Shown here: positions 32,684 to 41,946 of the stretch, piece by piece
Numbering within the stretch: position 1 is the first letter of the stretch
Layout: every line of letters starts with the position of its first letter
Assembly: GCF_009709575.1 (NCBI RefSeq)
Contig: NZ_WIXO01000001.1
Span: forward strand, 3,164,001-3,228,000
DNA: 64,000 nt
Direction: 5' to 3'
From: Streptomyces taklimakanensis
Lineage (GTDB): Bacteria; Actinomycetota; Actinomycetes; Streptomycetales; Streptomycetaceae
The notes under the pieces: generated by a model
Databases searched by the model: none
Told to the model about the DNA's origin: nothing
The model's input: the letters and a program-made list of their open reading frames with translations, nothing else
Translations under genes and position numbers: made by a program

Positions 32684-32745
32684 GAGTTCTCTCCTTGTCC
32701 ACCTGCCCACGGGTCTGTCGCCCCCATGATGCCGGACGGTAAAAC

Positions 32746-32761
32746 AGTGCGATCAATCACA
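32746..32761. promoter_or_regulatory. Crp-like binding site upstream of crp
   Basis: AGTGC-GATCAA-TCACA fits the TGTGA-N6-TCACA pattern with one perfect half. It lies 63 bp upstream of the crp start and 145 bp upstream of nth, suggesting autoregulation. Confidence 0.5.
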
Positions 32762-32906
32762 AGTTTGACGCACCCGGCCTCGAAGCGTGCGTCAGGGGGC
32801 CGATTGGGCCCCGAATCGGTGGTGGGCGGGGCGGATGTCGGCCCGTCCCCGTACGCTGGCCGGGTGGCCAACACGCCGGTGAGGCCGGACGGAAGGGGAC
32901 GTACGG

Positions 32907-33821
32907 GTGACGGTTTCCCGCAGCTCATCCCGTGATTCCGCTGAAGGCGAACAGAAGTCCGCCGAGCGGGTGACGGAGGCGGAGCCCGAGGGGGCGGCGA
33001 CGGTCGGGACCGGGCCCGCCGGTGCGGGAGGGAGGAAGCGGAAGAGGAAGACGGAGACACGGCTGGGCATGGTCCGCCGGGCGCGGCGCATCAACCGCGA
33101 ACTGGCGGAGGTGTACTACTACGCGCACCCGGAACTGGACTTCGAGAACTCCTTCCAGCTCCTGGTCGCCACCGTCCTGTCGGCCCAGACGACCGACCTG
33201 CGGGTCAACCAGACCACTCCCGCCCTCTTCGCCGCCTACCCCACCCCCGAGGACATGGCCGCCGCCGATCCGGAGCGGCTGGAGGAACTGATCCGGCCCA
33301 CCGGCTTCTTCCGCAACAAGGCCAGGTCGCTGCTCGGGCTCTCCGCCGCCCTGCGCGACCGTTTCGGCGGCGAGGTTCCGGACAACCTCGAGGACATGGT
33401 CTCCCTGCCCGGTGTCGGCCGTAAAACGGCCCACGTCGTCCTCGGCAACGCCTTCGGCAGGCCCGGCCTGACCGTGGACACCCACTTCGGGCGGCTGGTG
33501 CGCCGCTGGAAGCTCACCGAGCACACCGACCCGGAGAAGGTCGAGGCCGAGATCGCCGAGATTATCCCCAAGAACGAGTGGACGATGTTCTCGCACCGGG
33601 TGATCTTCCACGGCCGCCGCATCTGCCACTCCCGCAAGCCCGCCTGCGGCGCCTGCCCGATCACACACCTGTGCCCCTCGTACGGGGAGGGCGAGACGGA
33701 CCCCGAGAAGGCGAGGAAGCTGCTGAAGTACGAGATGGGGGGCGCGCCCGGCCAGCGGCTCAAGCCCCCGGCGGACTACCCCGGACGGCCCGCGCCGCCG
33801 CTGGGCGCGGACCGGGGCTGA
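32907..33821 (+). CDS. nth: Endonuclease III
   Basis: A 304-residue DNA glycosylase/AP lyase. The HhH-GPD core has [12 protein letters not shown] with catalytic K173, D191 (TVDTHFGR), and the Fe-S cluster C240, C247, C250 and C256 (CX6CX2CX5C). It removes oxidised pyrimidines. A charged N-terminal extension of about 50 residues with RKRKRKTE precedes the core, normal for Streptomyces Nth. GTG 32907 follows GGAAGGGG. It heads a run of three closely spaced genes. Confidence 0.95.
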   Translation: MTVSRSSSRDSAEGEQKSAERVTEAEPEGAATVGTGPAGAGGRKRKRKTETRLGMVRRARRINRELAEVYYYAHPELDFENSFQLLVATVLSAQTTDLRVNQTTPALFAAYPTPEDMAAADPERLEELIRPTGFFRNKARSLLGLSAALRDRFGGEVPDNLEDMVSLPGVGRKTAHVVLGNAFGRPGLTVDTHFGRLVRRWKLTEHTDPEKVEAEIAEIIPKNEWTMFSHRVIFHGRRICHSRKPACGACPITHLCPSYGEGETDPEKARKLLKYEMGGAPGQRLKPPADYPGRPAPPLGADRG

Positions 33822-33835
33822 GGTGTGAGGTGCGC

Positions 33836-34609
33836 ATGAAGGAGGCACCCGAGGCCCACGCGGGCTCCGTCCGACCGGGGTCCCACCCCGTCACCGTTAC
33901 CGACCGGGGGCTGCCGCACTGGCTCCGCCCGGTGGCCGACGCCGCGTCGACGATGCGGCCGCACCAGCTCAGCCGTTTCCTCCCGCCCCGGGACGGGGGG
34001 CGGGAGTCGGCCGTGCTGGTCCTCTTCGGGGAGTCGGGGACGCGGGGCGGAGCGGAAGACGCGGGGGGAGACGGTGCCGACGGGATCGGTGGGCGCGGCG
34101 GTGCCCCCGAGCTTCTGCTGATGGAACGGGCGTCCAGCCTGCGCTCGCACGCCGGCCAGCCGTCCTTCCCCGGGGGCGCCCTCGACCCGGAGGACGGCGA
34201 TCCGGGGAGCGACGGTCCGCTGCGGGCGGCCCTGCGGGAGGCCGAGGAGGAGACCGGGCTCGACCCGTCCGGGGTGCAGGTCTTCGGGCGGCTGCCGCGG
34301 GTCTACATCCCGGTGAGCGACTTCGTCGTCACGCCCGTCCTGGGCTGGTGGCGGGAGCCGAGCCCGGTGGCGCCGGTGGACCCGGCCGAGACGGCCCGGG
34401 TCTTCACCGTGCCCGTGGCCGACCTCGTCGACCCGGCGAACCGCGCCACCGTGGTGCACCCCAGCGGGTTCCGCGGTCCGTGCTTCCTCGTCGGGGACAC
34501 GCTGGTGTGGGGTTTCACCGCGGGGATCATCGACCGCGTCCTGCACTACGCCGGGTGGGAGCGGCCGTGGGACACGGATCGACGCGTGCCCCTGGACTGG
34601 AGCGCATGA
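33836..34609 (+). CDS. CoA pyrophosphatase-type NUDIX hydrolase
   Basis: A 257-residue NUDIX protein with the CoA-specific motif LRSHAGQPSFPGG and catalytic helix LREAEEETGL, with an acidic loop between them. Predicted to hydrolyse CoA or related derivatives. ATG 33836 is 15 bp after nth; a GTG three bases upstream is also in view but out of frame. An Asp/Gly-rich insertion (GAEDAGGDGADGIGG) interrupts the first strands. The mycobacterial equivalent lies at the same place (Rv3672c type). Confidence 0.88.
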   Translation: MKEAPEAHAGSVRPGSHPVTVTDRGLPHWLRPVADAASTMRPHQLSRFLPPRDGGRESAVLVLFGESGTRGGAEDAGGDGADGIGGRGGAPELLLMERASSLRSHAGQPSFPGGALDPEDGDPGSDGPLRAALREAEEETGLDPSGVQVFGRLPRVYIPVSDFVVTPVLGWWREPSPVAPVDPAETARVFTVPVADLVDPANRATVVHPSGFRGPCFLVGDTLVWGFTAGIIDRVLHYAGWERPWDTDRRVPLDWSA

Positions 34610-34613
34610 GACG

Positions 34614-35822
34614 GTGGGCGACGTGAACGTGCTGGACGTACTGCTGCTGCTCGCCACCGTGTGGTTCGCGGTCATCGGCTACCGCCAGGGATTCGTGGTG
34701 GGCGTGCTGTCGGTGGCCGGCTTCCTCGGGGGCGGACTCGTCGCGGTCCACCTGCTGCCGGTCGTCTGGAAGGAGTTCGCCGACGGGGCGTCGCCCGGGA
34801 CGGTCGGCGCGGTCGCGGCGGTGGTCGCGGTGATCGTGTGCGCCTCGGTCGGCCAGGCGGTCACCACCCATCTGGGCAACCGGCTGCGGCGCCACATCAC
34901 CTGGTCCCCGGCGCGGGCCCTGGACGCCACCGGCGGTGCGCTGGTGAACGTCGTGGCCATGTTGCTGGTGGCCTGGCTGATCGGCACGTTGCTGGCCGCC
35001 ACGTCCGTGCCCGTCGTCGCCCGGGAGGTGCGCGGGTCCACGGTGCTCCAGGGGATCTCCAGAACGCTGCCGGACGGTGCCGACACCTGGTTCAGGGACT
35101 TCACCTCGATGCTCGCGCGCAACGGGTTCCCGCAGGTCTTCTCGCCGTTCGCCAACGAACCGATCACCTCCGTCGAGCCGCCGGACCCGGAACTGGTGAA
35201 CAGCCCGGCCGTGGCCCGGGCCAAGCGGTCCATCGTCAAGGTGGTGGGCACCGCACCCGGCTGTGGCAAGGTGTTGGAGGGCACCGGTTTCGTCTTCGCC
35301 GACGACCGCGTGATGACCAACGCACACGTCGTCGGCGGAGTCGACGAGCCGACGGTGCAGATCGGCGGCGAGGGCAGGCTCCACGATGCCACGGTCGTCC
35401 TCTACGACTGGGAACGCGACATCGCCGTGCTCGACGTCCCGTCACTCGACGCGCCCGCGTTGGAGTTCGTGGAGGACGACGCGGAGACCGGTGACGACGC
35501 GATCGTCGCGGGTTTCCCGGAGAACGGCGCGTTCGACGTCCGTTCCGCGCGTGTGCGCGGCCGCATCCAGGCCACCGGCCCGGACATCTACCACCGCGGC
35601 ACCGTCCGTCGGGACGTCTACTCGCTGCACGCCCTGGTCAGGCAGGGCAACTCCGGTGGGCCGCTGCTCACGCCGGACGGCAGGGTGTACGGCGTCATCT
35701 TCGCCAAGTCCCTGGAGGACGAGAACACCGGTTACGCGCTCACGGGCGACGAGGTGCGCCAGGACGTCCTGCGGGGGCGTACCGCCCAGGGGGCGGTGGA
35801 CAGTCAGGGCTGCGCGATGTGA
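34614..35822 (+). CDS. MarP-like membrane serine protease
   Basis: A 402-residue protein with a four-helix CvpA-like membrane domain (about 1-135) and a periplasm-facing trypsin-like domain. The triad is H238 (TNAHVVGG), D269 (WERDIAVL) and S347 (QGNSGGPL). C217 and C400 could form the disulfide that stabilises MarP. In mycobacteria MarP (Rv3671c) protects against acid and processes cell-wall enzymes. GTG 34614 lies 5 bp after the NUDIX stop; GTG 34623 is an alternative. Confidence 0.92.
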   Translation: MGDVNVLDVLLLLATVWFAVIGYRQGFVVGVLSVAGFLGGGLVAVHLLPVVWKEFADGASPGTVGAVAAVVAVIVCASVGQAVTTHLGNRLRRHITWSPARALDATGGALVNVVAMLLVAWLIGTLLAATSVPVVAREVRGSTVLQGISRTLPDGADTWFRDFTSMLARNGFPQVFSPFANEPITSVEPPDPELVNSPAVARAKRSIVKVVGTAPGCGKVLEGTGFVFADDRVMTNAHVVGGVDEPTVQIGGEGRLHDATVVLYDWERDIAVLDVPSLDAPALEFVEDDAETGDDAIVAGFPENGAFDVRSARVRGRIQATGPDIYHRGTVRRDVYSLHALVRQGNSGGPLLTPDGRVYGVIFAKSLEDENTGYALTGDEVRQDVLRGRTAQGAVDSQGCAM

Positions 35823-36390
35823 CACCGGTGGCGCGGCGTCGCGGCATCGCGCCACCGGTCGAGTCCGGACCGAACGGTGATGTGGGCCGTTTCCCGGCGG
35901 AGACGGTGGTGCGCTGTGGCGTCGTGGTGCGGGTACGCGCGGCCTCAGCCGCGCGTATGCCTCAACCGTGCGCCGACCCAGCGGGCCCGGCGGCGCAGGA
36001 TGTGGGGAATGCCGAGTTGGGGATCGCGGAGGTCGTGGGAACCTCGGTGCTCCCGCGGGGCGTGAGGGGGTGAACCCTGCGCGCCGTTCTGTTCCCGGAT
36101 ATCGCGTGACACGTCACGGTAGTCGTGCGTCCAGCCCATACTCCGGACTTTGCCCCCCGCCCAAGGTCGGTAATCGCCGAATGGTCCGTCAATTGGCCTA
36201 TGCGGGCGTCACGTGCGCATATCGTCGGCCTGTTTCGGGAGCCGGGCGCCGTCCCCGTCGCCCCCTCTTCCTCCGTCCCCCTTCCCCGGGCCCCCGAATC
36301 CCACGCCGTCCCGATTCGTGTGCCGCCCGCCCCTCCGACCCCCGGGCCCGCTCGGCGCCTTCCGGCGGCCCGTCGCCGGTGCTCCCGCGG
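35823..36390. other. Gene-free convergent gap with terminator hairpin
   Basis: 568 bp between the protease and hydrolase stops. A perfect 10-bp stem TACGCGCGGC/GCCGCGCGTA with loop CTCA at 35934-35957 is a likely terminator. The rest, including an AT-richer patch near 36110-36200, shows no gene, RNA or repeat that I can support. Confidence 0.6.
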
Positions 36391-37344
36391 TCAGCGGTCC
36401 GGCTCGGGGTCCTTGAGCCAGTCGACCAGCTCCTTGGAGAACGTCTCGGGGTCCTCCTCGTGCGGGAAGTGGCCGAGTCCGTCGAAGAGGCGCCACCGGT
36501 AGGGCGCTTCCACGTACTCGCCCGAGCCGGCCGCGCTGCGGGTGCGCATCACCGGATCGAGGGAACCGTGCAGGTGGAGGGTGGGGACGCGAACCGGACG
36601 CTTCATACGGCGGTTGAACTGGAAACCGTCCAGCCGAGCCAGCGAACGGACCATCCAGCGGTACGGCTCGATCGAGCAGTGCGCGGTGGAGGGGATGCAC
36701 ATCGCCCGCCGGTAGACCCCGATCGCCTCGTCGTCCGGTGTGCGGGGCCCGGACCACTCGCGCACCAACCGACCGACCAGCTCCCCGTCGTCCGCGAGTA
36801 GACGCCGCTCCGGAACCCAGGGGCTCTGGAGGCCCCAGACGTACGAGCCGGCCGCGGTCTGCCGCAGGTCGCCCAACATCGCCGCGCGCCAGCGGCGCGG
36901 GTGGGGCATCGAGACGACGGCCAGGCGCCGGACCAGTTTGGGGCGCATCACCGCCGCCGTCCACGCCAGGTAGCCGCCCAGGTCGTGTCCGACGAGTGCC
37001 GCGTCCGGCTCCCCCAGGGAGCGGATCACACCGGTGACGTCGAGCGCGAGGTTCGCCGGGTCGTAGCCCCGGGGGGTGCGGTCGCTGCCGCCGACGCCCC
37101 GCAGGTCCATCGCGACCGCGCGGAAGCCCGCCTCGGCGAGGGCCGGCAACTGGTGACGCCAGGTCCACCAGAACTGCGGGAACCCGTGCAGCAGCATCAC
37201 CAGTGGGCCGTCCCCCATCTCCACGATGTGGAAGCGCGCGCCGTTGGCGGCGACGTCCCGGTGGGTCCAGGGGCCGGCCATCCGGACGACCGAGGAGGGA
37301 GGGCCGGGAGGGGTCGCGTCCGTCATGCCTGTCATGCCCGTCAT
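36391..37344 (-). CDS. Alpha/beta hydrolase, epoxide hydrolase-like
   Basis: A 317-residue alpha/beta hydrolase: oxyanion HGFPQFWW, nucleophile elbow VGHDLGGYLAW with D121 (an aspartate as in epoxide hydrolases), and catalytic H in GLGHFPHEED. The start is ATG 37344, which overlaps the upstream stop as ATGA; the N-terminus MTGMTGMTD comes from a 9-bp tandem repeat and offers three possible starts. Corresponds to ephE (Rv3670) in position. Substrate unknown. Confidence 0.88.
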   Translation of the reverse strand: MTGMTGMTDATPPGPPSSVVRMAGPWTHRDVAANGARFHIVEMGDGPLVMLLHGFPQFWWTWRHQLPALAEAGFRAVAMDLRGVGGSDRTPRGYDPANLALDVTGVIRSLGEPDAALVGHDLGGYLAWTAAVMRPKLVRRLAVVSMPHPRRWRAAMLGDLRQTAAGSYVWGLQSPWVPERRLLADDGELVGRLVREWSGPRTPDDEAIGVYRRAMCIPSTAHCSIEPYRWMVRSLARLDGFQFNRRMKRPVRVPTLHLHGSLDPVMRTRSAAGSGEYVEAPYRWRLFDGLGHFPHEEDPETFSKELVDWLKDPEPDR

Positions 37345-37802
37345 GCGGAAGAGCTTGACATGGGTTCCACGGCGGTGGGTTCCGTCCGCTTCACCGAGGA
37401 GCTCCTCGGGTGGGGCTTGACGCCGGAGAGCACGGCCGCCGACTGCTTGGCCGAGGCGATCGAGCGGCGCGGCGGCTCGATCCTGGAGAGCTTGACCTTG
37501 GCCAACAGCAGGAGCACGAACGCGACCAGCAGGTGGACGGCCCCCACGATGGTGAACGACCAGGCCAGGCCGAGCCCCAGGTTGTGGATGCCGTAGGCCG
37601 CGGCGAAACTGAGCACCGGCAACGAGAAGAGCACCAGCACACCCGCCGCGATGGCGGCGCCGCTCCCGATCACACCGCGCTTGACGTCCTGTCGCAGCTC
37701 GGCCTTGGCCAGCGCGATCTCCTCGTGGACCAGTGCGGACAGCTCGGTGGTGGCCGAGGCGACCAACTGGCCGATGCTGCGGCCGTCGTCGGTTGGACTC
37801 AT
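37341..37802 (-). CDS. Phage-holin-like (DUF1469 family) membrane protein
   Basis: A 153-residue protein. An N-terminal amphipathic helix (IGQLVASATTELSALVHEE) is followed by two membrane helices (about 46-72 and 78-101) and a basic Ser-rich tail. This is the Pfam holin superfamily III layout common in actinobacteria; a lytic role is not implied. Coupled to the hydrolase gene by an ATGA overlap. Confidence 0.85.
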   Translation of the reverse strand: MSPTDDGRSIGQLVASATTELSALVHEEIALAKAELRQDVKRGVIGSGAAIAAGVLVLFSLPVLSFAAAYGIHNLGLGLAWSFTIVGAVHLLVAFVLLLLAKVKLSRIEPPRRSIASAKQSAAVLSGVKPHPRSSSVKRTEPTAVEPMSSSSA

Positions 37803-37960
37803 CGCTTGCTTCCTCTCGTCGCGGCTGCCGATGAGTCTGCATCATGCCGGACCGGGGGCCCCGACGTCGCACGCGGTCACGGCGAGCCGTCCGCCGCGCG
37901 CCCGGGGCCGGTCGGGGCGCCTCGGAACCGACCGGGGTCCGCGTCGGGCGAACGCACGAC

Positions 37961-38002
37961 GGGGGCGTCCGGCCGTCGTCGGTGCGATGGCCGGACGCCC
38001 CC
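37961..38002 (-). terminator. Terminator downstream of acs
   Basis: A perfect 14-bp stem GGGGGCGTCCGGCC (37961-37974) with GGCCGGACGCCCCC (37989-38002) and a 14-nt loop, 62 bp beyond the acs stop. Confidence 0.85.
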
Positions 38003-38063
38003 GCGTCCACCGTGTCCGTCCGCTCCCCGTCCACCCGCCGGACGGGGGCCGGAGCGGCGCGGT

Positions 38064-40028
38064 TCAGTCCTCGCTGGAGGCGGCCCCCGGCAGCTTGGTC
38101 TGGATCAGTTCCATCACCGTGGAGTCGGTGAGGGTGGTGACGTCGCCCAGGGCCCGGTTCTCGGCGACATCGCGCAGCAGCCGCCGCATGATCTTGCCGG
38201 AGCGGGTCTTGGGCAGTTCGTCGACCGGCAGGATGCGCTTGGGCTTGGCGATCGGACCGAGGTGCTGGGCGACGTGGGCGCGCAGCTCCTCGACCAGGCC
38301 CTCCTCCTCGGCCGCGGTGCCGCGCAGGATCACGAAGGCGCAGATGGCCTGGGTGGTCTGCGGGTCGGCGGCGCCGACGACCGCCGCCTCGGCGACCTTC
38401 GGGTGCGAGACGAGCGCGGACTCCACCTCGGTGGTGGAGATGTTGTGACCGGAGACCAACATCACGTCGTCCACCCGGCCCAGCAGCCAGATGTCGCCGT
38501 CCTCGTCCTTCTTGGCGCCGTCGCCCGCGAAGTAGCGGTTCTCGAAGCGCGACCAGTAGGTGTCCAGGTAGCGCTGGTCGTCGCCCCAGACCGTCCGCAG
38601 CATCGACGGCCACGGCTCGGTCAGGACCAGGTAGCCGCCGGAGCCGTTGGGCACCTCGCCCGCGTCGTCGTCCACGACGGTGGCCGCGATGCCGGGCAGC
38701 GGCACCTGGGCCGAGCCGGGCTTGGCCTCGGTGACGCCCGGCAGCGGGCTGATCATGATGGCGCCGGTCTCCGTCTGCCACCAGGTGTCCACGACCGGGG
38801 TGCGGTCGCCACCGATGGTGTGGCGGTACCAGACCCACGCCTCGGGGTTGATCGGCTCACCCACCGAACCCAGCACGCGCAGCGAGGACAGGTCGAACTT
38901 CGCCGGGATGTCGTCGCCCCACTTCATGCAGGTGCGGATGGCGGTCGGGGCGGTGTAGAGGAGCGTGACCTTGTACTTCTCGACGATCTCCCACCAGCGG
39001 CCCTTGTGGGGGGTGTCGGGGGTGCCCTCGTACATCACCTGGGTGGCGCCGTTGGCCAGCGGGCCGTAGACGATGTACGAGTGGCCGGTGACCCAACCGA
39101 CGTCGGCCGTGCACCAGTAGACGTCCGTCTCCGGCTTGAGGTCGAAGACGGCGTGGTGGGTGTAGGCCACCTGGGTGAGGTAGCCGCCGGAGGTGTGCAG
39201 GATGCCCTTGGGCTTACCCGTGGTGCCGGAGGTGTAGAGGATGAAGAGCGGGTGCTCGGCCTCGAACGCCTGCGGGGTGTGCTGCTCGGACTGGCGGTCC
39301 ACCAGGTCGTGCCACCACACGTCGCGCCCCTCGGTCCAGGCCGTCTCCTCGCCGGTGCGGCGCACGACCAGGACGCTGCGGACGTTCTCGGTGCCGGGGC
39401 GCGTCAGGGCCTCGTCCACGGCGGGCTTGAGCGCGCTGGGCTTGCCGCGCCGGTAGCCGCCGTCGGAGGTGATGACGACCCGGGCGTCGGCGTCCTGGAT
39501 GCGGGTGGCCAGCGCGTCGGCGGAGAAGCCGCCGAAGACGAGCGAGTGCGGAGCGCCGATGCGGGCGCAGGCCAGCATCGCCACGACCGTCTCGGGGATC
39601 ATCGGCATGTAGATGGCGACCCGGTCGCCGGTCCGCACGCCCAGCTCGACGAGGGCGTTGGCGGCCTTGGAGACCTCGCGCTGGAGATCCGCGTAGGTGA
39701 TCGCTCGGGCGTCGCCGGGCTCGCCCTCGAAGTGGATGGCGACCCGGTCGCCGAGGCCCGCCTCGACGTGGCGGTCGACGCAGTTGTAGGCGACGTTGAG
39801 CCGGCCGTCCTTGAACCACTTGGCGAAGGGCGGGTTGGACCAGTCCAGCGTCTCGGTCGGTTCGGTCTCCCAACTCAGTCGGCGGGCCTGCTCGGCCCAG
39901 AAGCCCAGCCGGTCCGCTTTCGCCCTGTCGTACGCCTCCGCCGTGACGTTGGCGTTCGCCGCCAGCTCGGCGGGAGGTGCGAACCTCCGTTCCTCCTTGA
40001 GCAGGTTGGCCAGGCTCTCGTTGCTCAC
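38064..40028 (-). CDS. acs: Acetyl-CoA synthetase
   Basis: A 654-residue AMP-forming synthetase of standard length. It has [11 protein letters not shown], the acetate/CoA-binding region with [10 protein letters not shown], and the C-terminal [11 protein letters not shown] whose lysine is the acetylation site controlling activity. It activates acetate to acetyl-CoA. GTG 40028 (SNESLANLL) follows GGGAGA; the upstream ATG at 40070 lacks conserved sequence. The upstream region holds a DasR-like site. Corresponds to SCO3563/Rv3667. Confidence 0.95.
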   Translation of the reverse strand: MSNESLANLLKEERRFAPPAELAANANVTAEAYDRAKADRLGFWAEQARRLSWETEPTETLDWSNPPFAKWFKDGRLNVAYNCVDRHVEAGLGDRVAIHFEGEPGDARAITYADLQREVSKAANALVELGVRTGDRVAIYMPMIPETVVAMLACARIGAPHSLVFGGFSADALATRIQDADARVVITSDGGYRRGKPSALKPAVDEALTRPGTENVRSVLVVRRTGEETAWTEGRDVWWHDLVDRQSEQHTPQAFEAEHPLFILYTSGTTGKPKGILHTSGGYLTQVAYTHHAVFDLKPETDVYWCTADVGWVTGHSYIVYGPLANGATQVMYEGTPDTPHKGRWWEIVEKYKVTLLYTAPTAIRTCMKWGDDIPAKFDLSSLRVLGSVGEPINPEAWVWYRHTIGGDRTPVVDTWWQTETGAIMISPLPGVTEAKPGSAQVPLPGIAATVVDDDAGEVPNGSGGYLVLTEPWPSMLRTVWGDDQRYLDTYWSRFENRYFAGDGAKKDEDGDIWLLGRVDDVMLVSGHNISTTEVESALVSHPKVAEAAVVGAADPQTTQAICAFVILRGTAAEEEGLVEELRAHVAQHLGPIAKPKRILPVDELPKTRSGKIMRRLLRDVAENRALGDVTTLTDSTVMELIQTKLPGAASSED

Positions 40029-40094
40029 GACATCTCCCTTTCCCAGGGTGTCTGCTGTGTCCCGCGTCATAGCAGACCAGCCCCGATGGCCTCT

Positions 40095-40128
40095 GACAAG
40101 ACTTGTCTGCCAAGTGGTGTAGACCTTT
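40095..40128. promoter_or_regulatory. Palindrome and DasR (dre)-like site upstream of acs
   Basis: GACAAGACTTGTC is a perfect 13-bp palindrome. Six bases further lies AGTGGTGTAGACCTTT, close to the GntR-family DasR consensus ASTGGTCTAGACCAST. Both are within 100 bp of the acs start and could be operators for two regulators or one extended GntR site. Confidence 0.5.
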
Positions 40129-40481
40129 TGCGACCAGGGGTCGGCGCACGTGGTCGAGCGGTCGACGAGCGGTCGGAAGGCGCACTTCCGAGCCTTTCCC
40201 GTGCGCCCTCGACCACTCCTGACCGGCGGCGCCCGGCCACTCGGGCGGCCGGTGCGTCGGGTCTCACGGAGACTCCCGGGGAAACGGGCCGAGGGGGCGG
40301 GTCGGCTGTCGTCATCGGGGCGGCGTCGGGCGGACGAGCAGGAACGCGGGTGGACGCGGGCGCCCGCGCTCCGGAGAATCGGTTGCTCTCCGCATTGGCT
40401 CCACTACGGTGAGTTTTGGTAAAGGAATCGCAATATCGCTTAAAGGATCAAGGGGGAGGGGCGGGGCAATCGGGCTCACTC

Positions 40482-40550
40482 TTCACGCCTGGGGGTGAAT
40501 AAGGGGCGGGAACCGCTCGCTTCGCTTGCGCCTCTCACAGAGCGTGTGAG
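40482..40550 (+). promoter_or_regulatory. Structured leader of the deacetylase-like lipoprotein gene
   Basis: Three consecutive hairpins: TTCAC...GTGAA (40482-40499), GCGG-GAA-CCGC (40506-40516) and CTCACA-GAGCG-TGTGAG (40534-40550). They begin 127 bp upstream of the start codon and could form a regulatory leader. They do not match a riboswitch consensus well enough to name. Confidence 0.4.
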
Positions 40551-40608
40551 GTTGGTCGCAGGCCGGACATGCCGGCTGGAAGCGAACGAAGCGGATGAGG
40601 TGGAAACC

Positions 40609-41856
40609 ATGGGTGCTGCAGGGAGGTTGACCAGAGGAGTCGCGGGAGCGGCCGTGCTGGCGACGCTGGCCGTCGGGTGTTCGGGGTCCTCGCCGGAGTC
40701 GCCGGAGGGCGGCAGGGGCGAGCAGGCGAACAAGGACGCCGAGCGGGGGAAGCCGGGCGGCGTGGTCCGGTTGATAGGCGACGGCTCCACCGCCTACATA
40801 GGCGCTCAGCCGAACCAGCCCGAGCCCGAGCGACTCGAACCCGGCCGGAAGCCCCCGCAGTTCGTCGTCTTCTCCTGGGACGGAGCGGGCGAGGACAGCA
40901 AGAAGCTCTTCTCCCACTTCCGCGAGGTGAGCGAGAAGTACGACGCACACATGACGTTCTTCCTCAGCGGCGTCTACGTCCTCCCGGAGTCCGAGGCCCA
41001 CCGATACGAACCGCCGGGCCACAGCCGCGGTGCCTCCGACATCGGCTACCTCAAGGACGAGAACATACGCGCCACCCTGGAACAGCTCCGCGGTGCCTGG
41101 CTGGACGGCCACGAGATAGGCACCCACTTCAACGGCCACTTCTGCGGCCCGGGCGGCGTCGGCAGTTGGACGCCCGAACAGTGGAAGAGCGAGATCCAGC
41201 AGGCCAAGTGGTTCGTGAAGAACTGGAAGACCACGACCGGCTGGAAGGACGAGGAGCCCCTCCCCTTCGACTACGACCGCGAGCTCGTCGGTGGCCGCAC
41301 CCCCTGCCTGGAGGGGCGCGAGAACCTCCTCCCCGCCGCGAAGGAGATGGGCTTCCGCTACGACTCCTCCGGCAACGGCACCCAGGTCTGGCCCGACAAG
41401 GAGGGCGGCCTGTGGGACCTGCCGCTGCAGCAGGTTCCGATGCCCGGACGCTCCTTCGAGACGCTCGCGATGGACTACAACTTCCTGGCCAACCAGTCCG
41501 GTACGGTCAACGGCGATCCTGCGCAGCGCGAGGCGTGGGGGCGGCAGATGCGCGACGGCCTGCTGGAGGGCTTCGACCGCGCCTACGACGGCAATCGGGC
41601 CCCCCTGATCATCGGCAACCACTTCGAGAACTGGAACGGCGGCGTCTACATGAAGGCCGTCGAGGACGTCGTCAAGAAGGTCTGCCCCATGGAGGACGTG
41701 CGCTGCGTCTCCTTCCGGCAGCTCGTCGACTGGCTCGACCGGCAGGACCCGAAGGTCCTGGAGAAGCTGCGCACCCTCGGGGTCGGCGAGGCGCCGAAGA
41801 ACGGCTGGCGGGAGTTCCTGGCCACCGGCCGGGAGGGTGTGACGGCGGCCTCGTGA
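40609..41856 (+). CDS. Secreted lipoprotein with polysaccharide-deacetylase-like fold
   Basis: A 415-residue lipoprotein: signal peptide with lipobox LAVGC (C24), a Ser/Glu/Gly linker, then a NodB-like domain. FSWDGAGED supplies the first aspartate region and GHEIGTHFNGHF the histidine motif; the C-terminal half is longer than in typical deacetylases, with conserved-looking GNHFENWNGGVY. ATG 40609 has GAGGTGG upstream, and upstream in-frame residues run through the leader hairpins. It probably acts on cell-wall or extracellular glycans; catalysis is not assured. Confidence 0.82.
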   Translation: MGAAGRLTRGVAGAAVLATLAVGCSGSSPESPEGGRGEQANKDAERGKPGGVVRLIGDGSTAYIGAQPNQPEPERLEPGRKPPQFVVFSWDGAGEDSKKLFSHFREVSEKYDAHMTFFLSGVYVLPESEAHRYEPPGHSRGASDIGYLKDENIRATLEQLRGAWLDGHEIGTHFNGHFCGPGGVGSWTPEQWKSEIQQAKWFVKNWKTTTGWKDEEPLPFDYDRELVGGRTPCLEGRENLLPAAKEMGFRYDSSGNGTQVWPDKEGGLWDLPLQQVPMPGRSFETLAMDYNFLANQSGTVNGDPAQREAWGRQMRDGLLEGFDRAYDGNRAPLIIGNHFENWNGGVYMKAVEDVVKKVCPMEDVRCVSFRQLVDWLDRQDPKVLEKLRTLGVGEAPKNGWREFLATGREGVTAAS

Positions 41857-41946
41857 CGGCGTCCGCGGCGCCTGCGGTCCCGTGACGTCGTGGGGTCCGG
41901 GACCGGGGCGAACGGACGCCGTCCGAGCGGAGGCGCCGTCCGTCCG

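Larger units (their letters stand above)
40029..40608. promoter_or_regulatory. Divergent acs/deacetylase control region
   Basis: About 580 bp without a gene. On the acs side it holds GACAAGACTTGTC (40095-40107) and a DasR-like site (40113-40128); on the lipoprotein side an AT-rich patch (40400-40450) and three short hairpins (40482-40550). The middle (40140-40390) shows only repeated GAGCGGTCG-like sequence. Confidence 0.55.

Noticed and set aside
37410-40412. A 1000-codon plus-strand open frame opposite acs
   Set aside because: It is antisense to acetyl-CoA synthetase, has Gly/Val/Asp-rich mirror composition typical of high-GC shadow frames, and no recognisable domain.
40482-40550. ydaO-type c-di-AMP riboswitch
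   Set aside because: GGGTGAAT and GGGAACC phrases occur, but their order and surrounding helices do not match the consensus as I know it; kept only as a structured leader.
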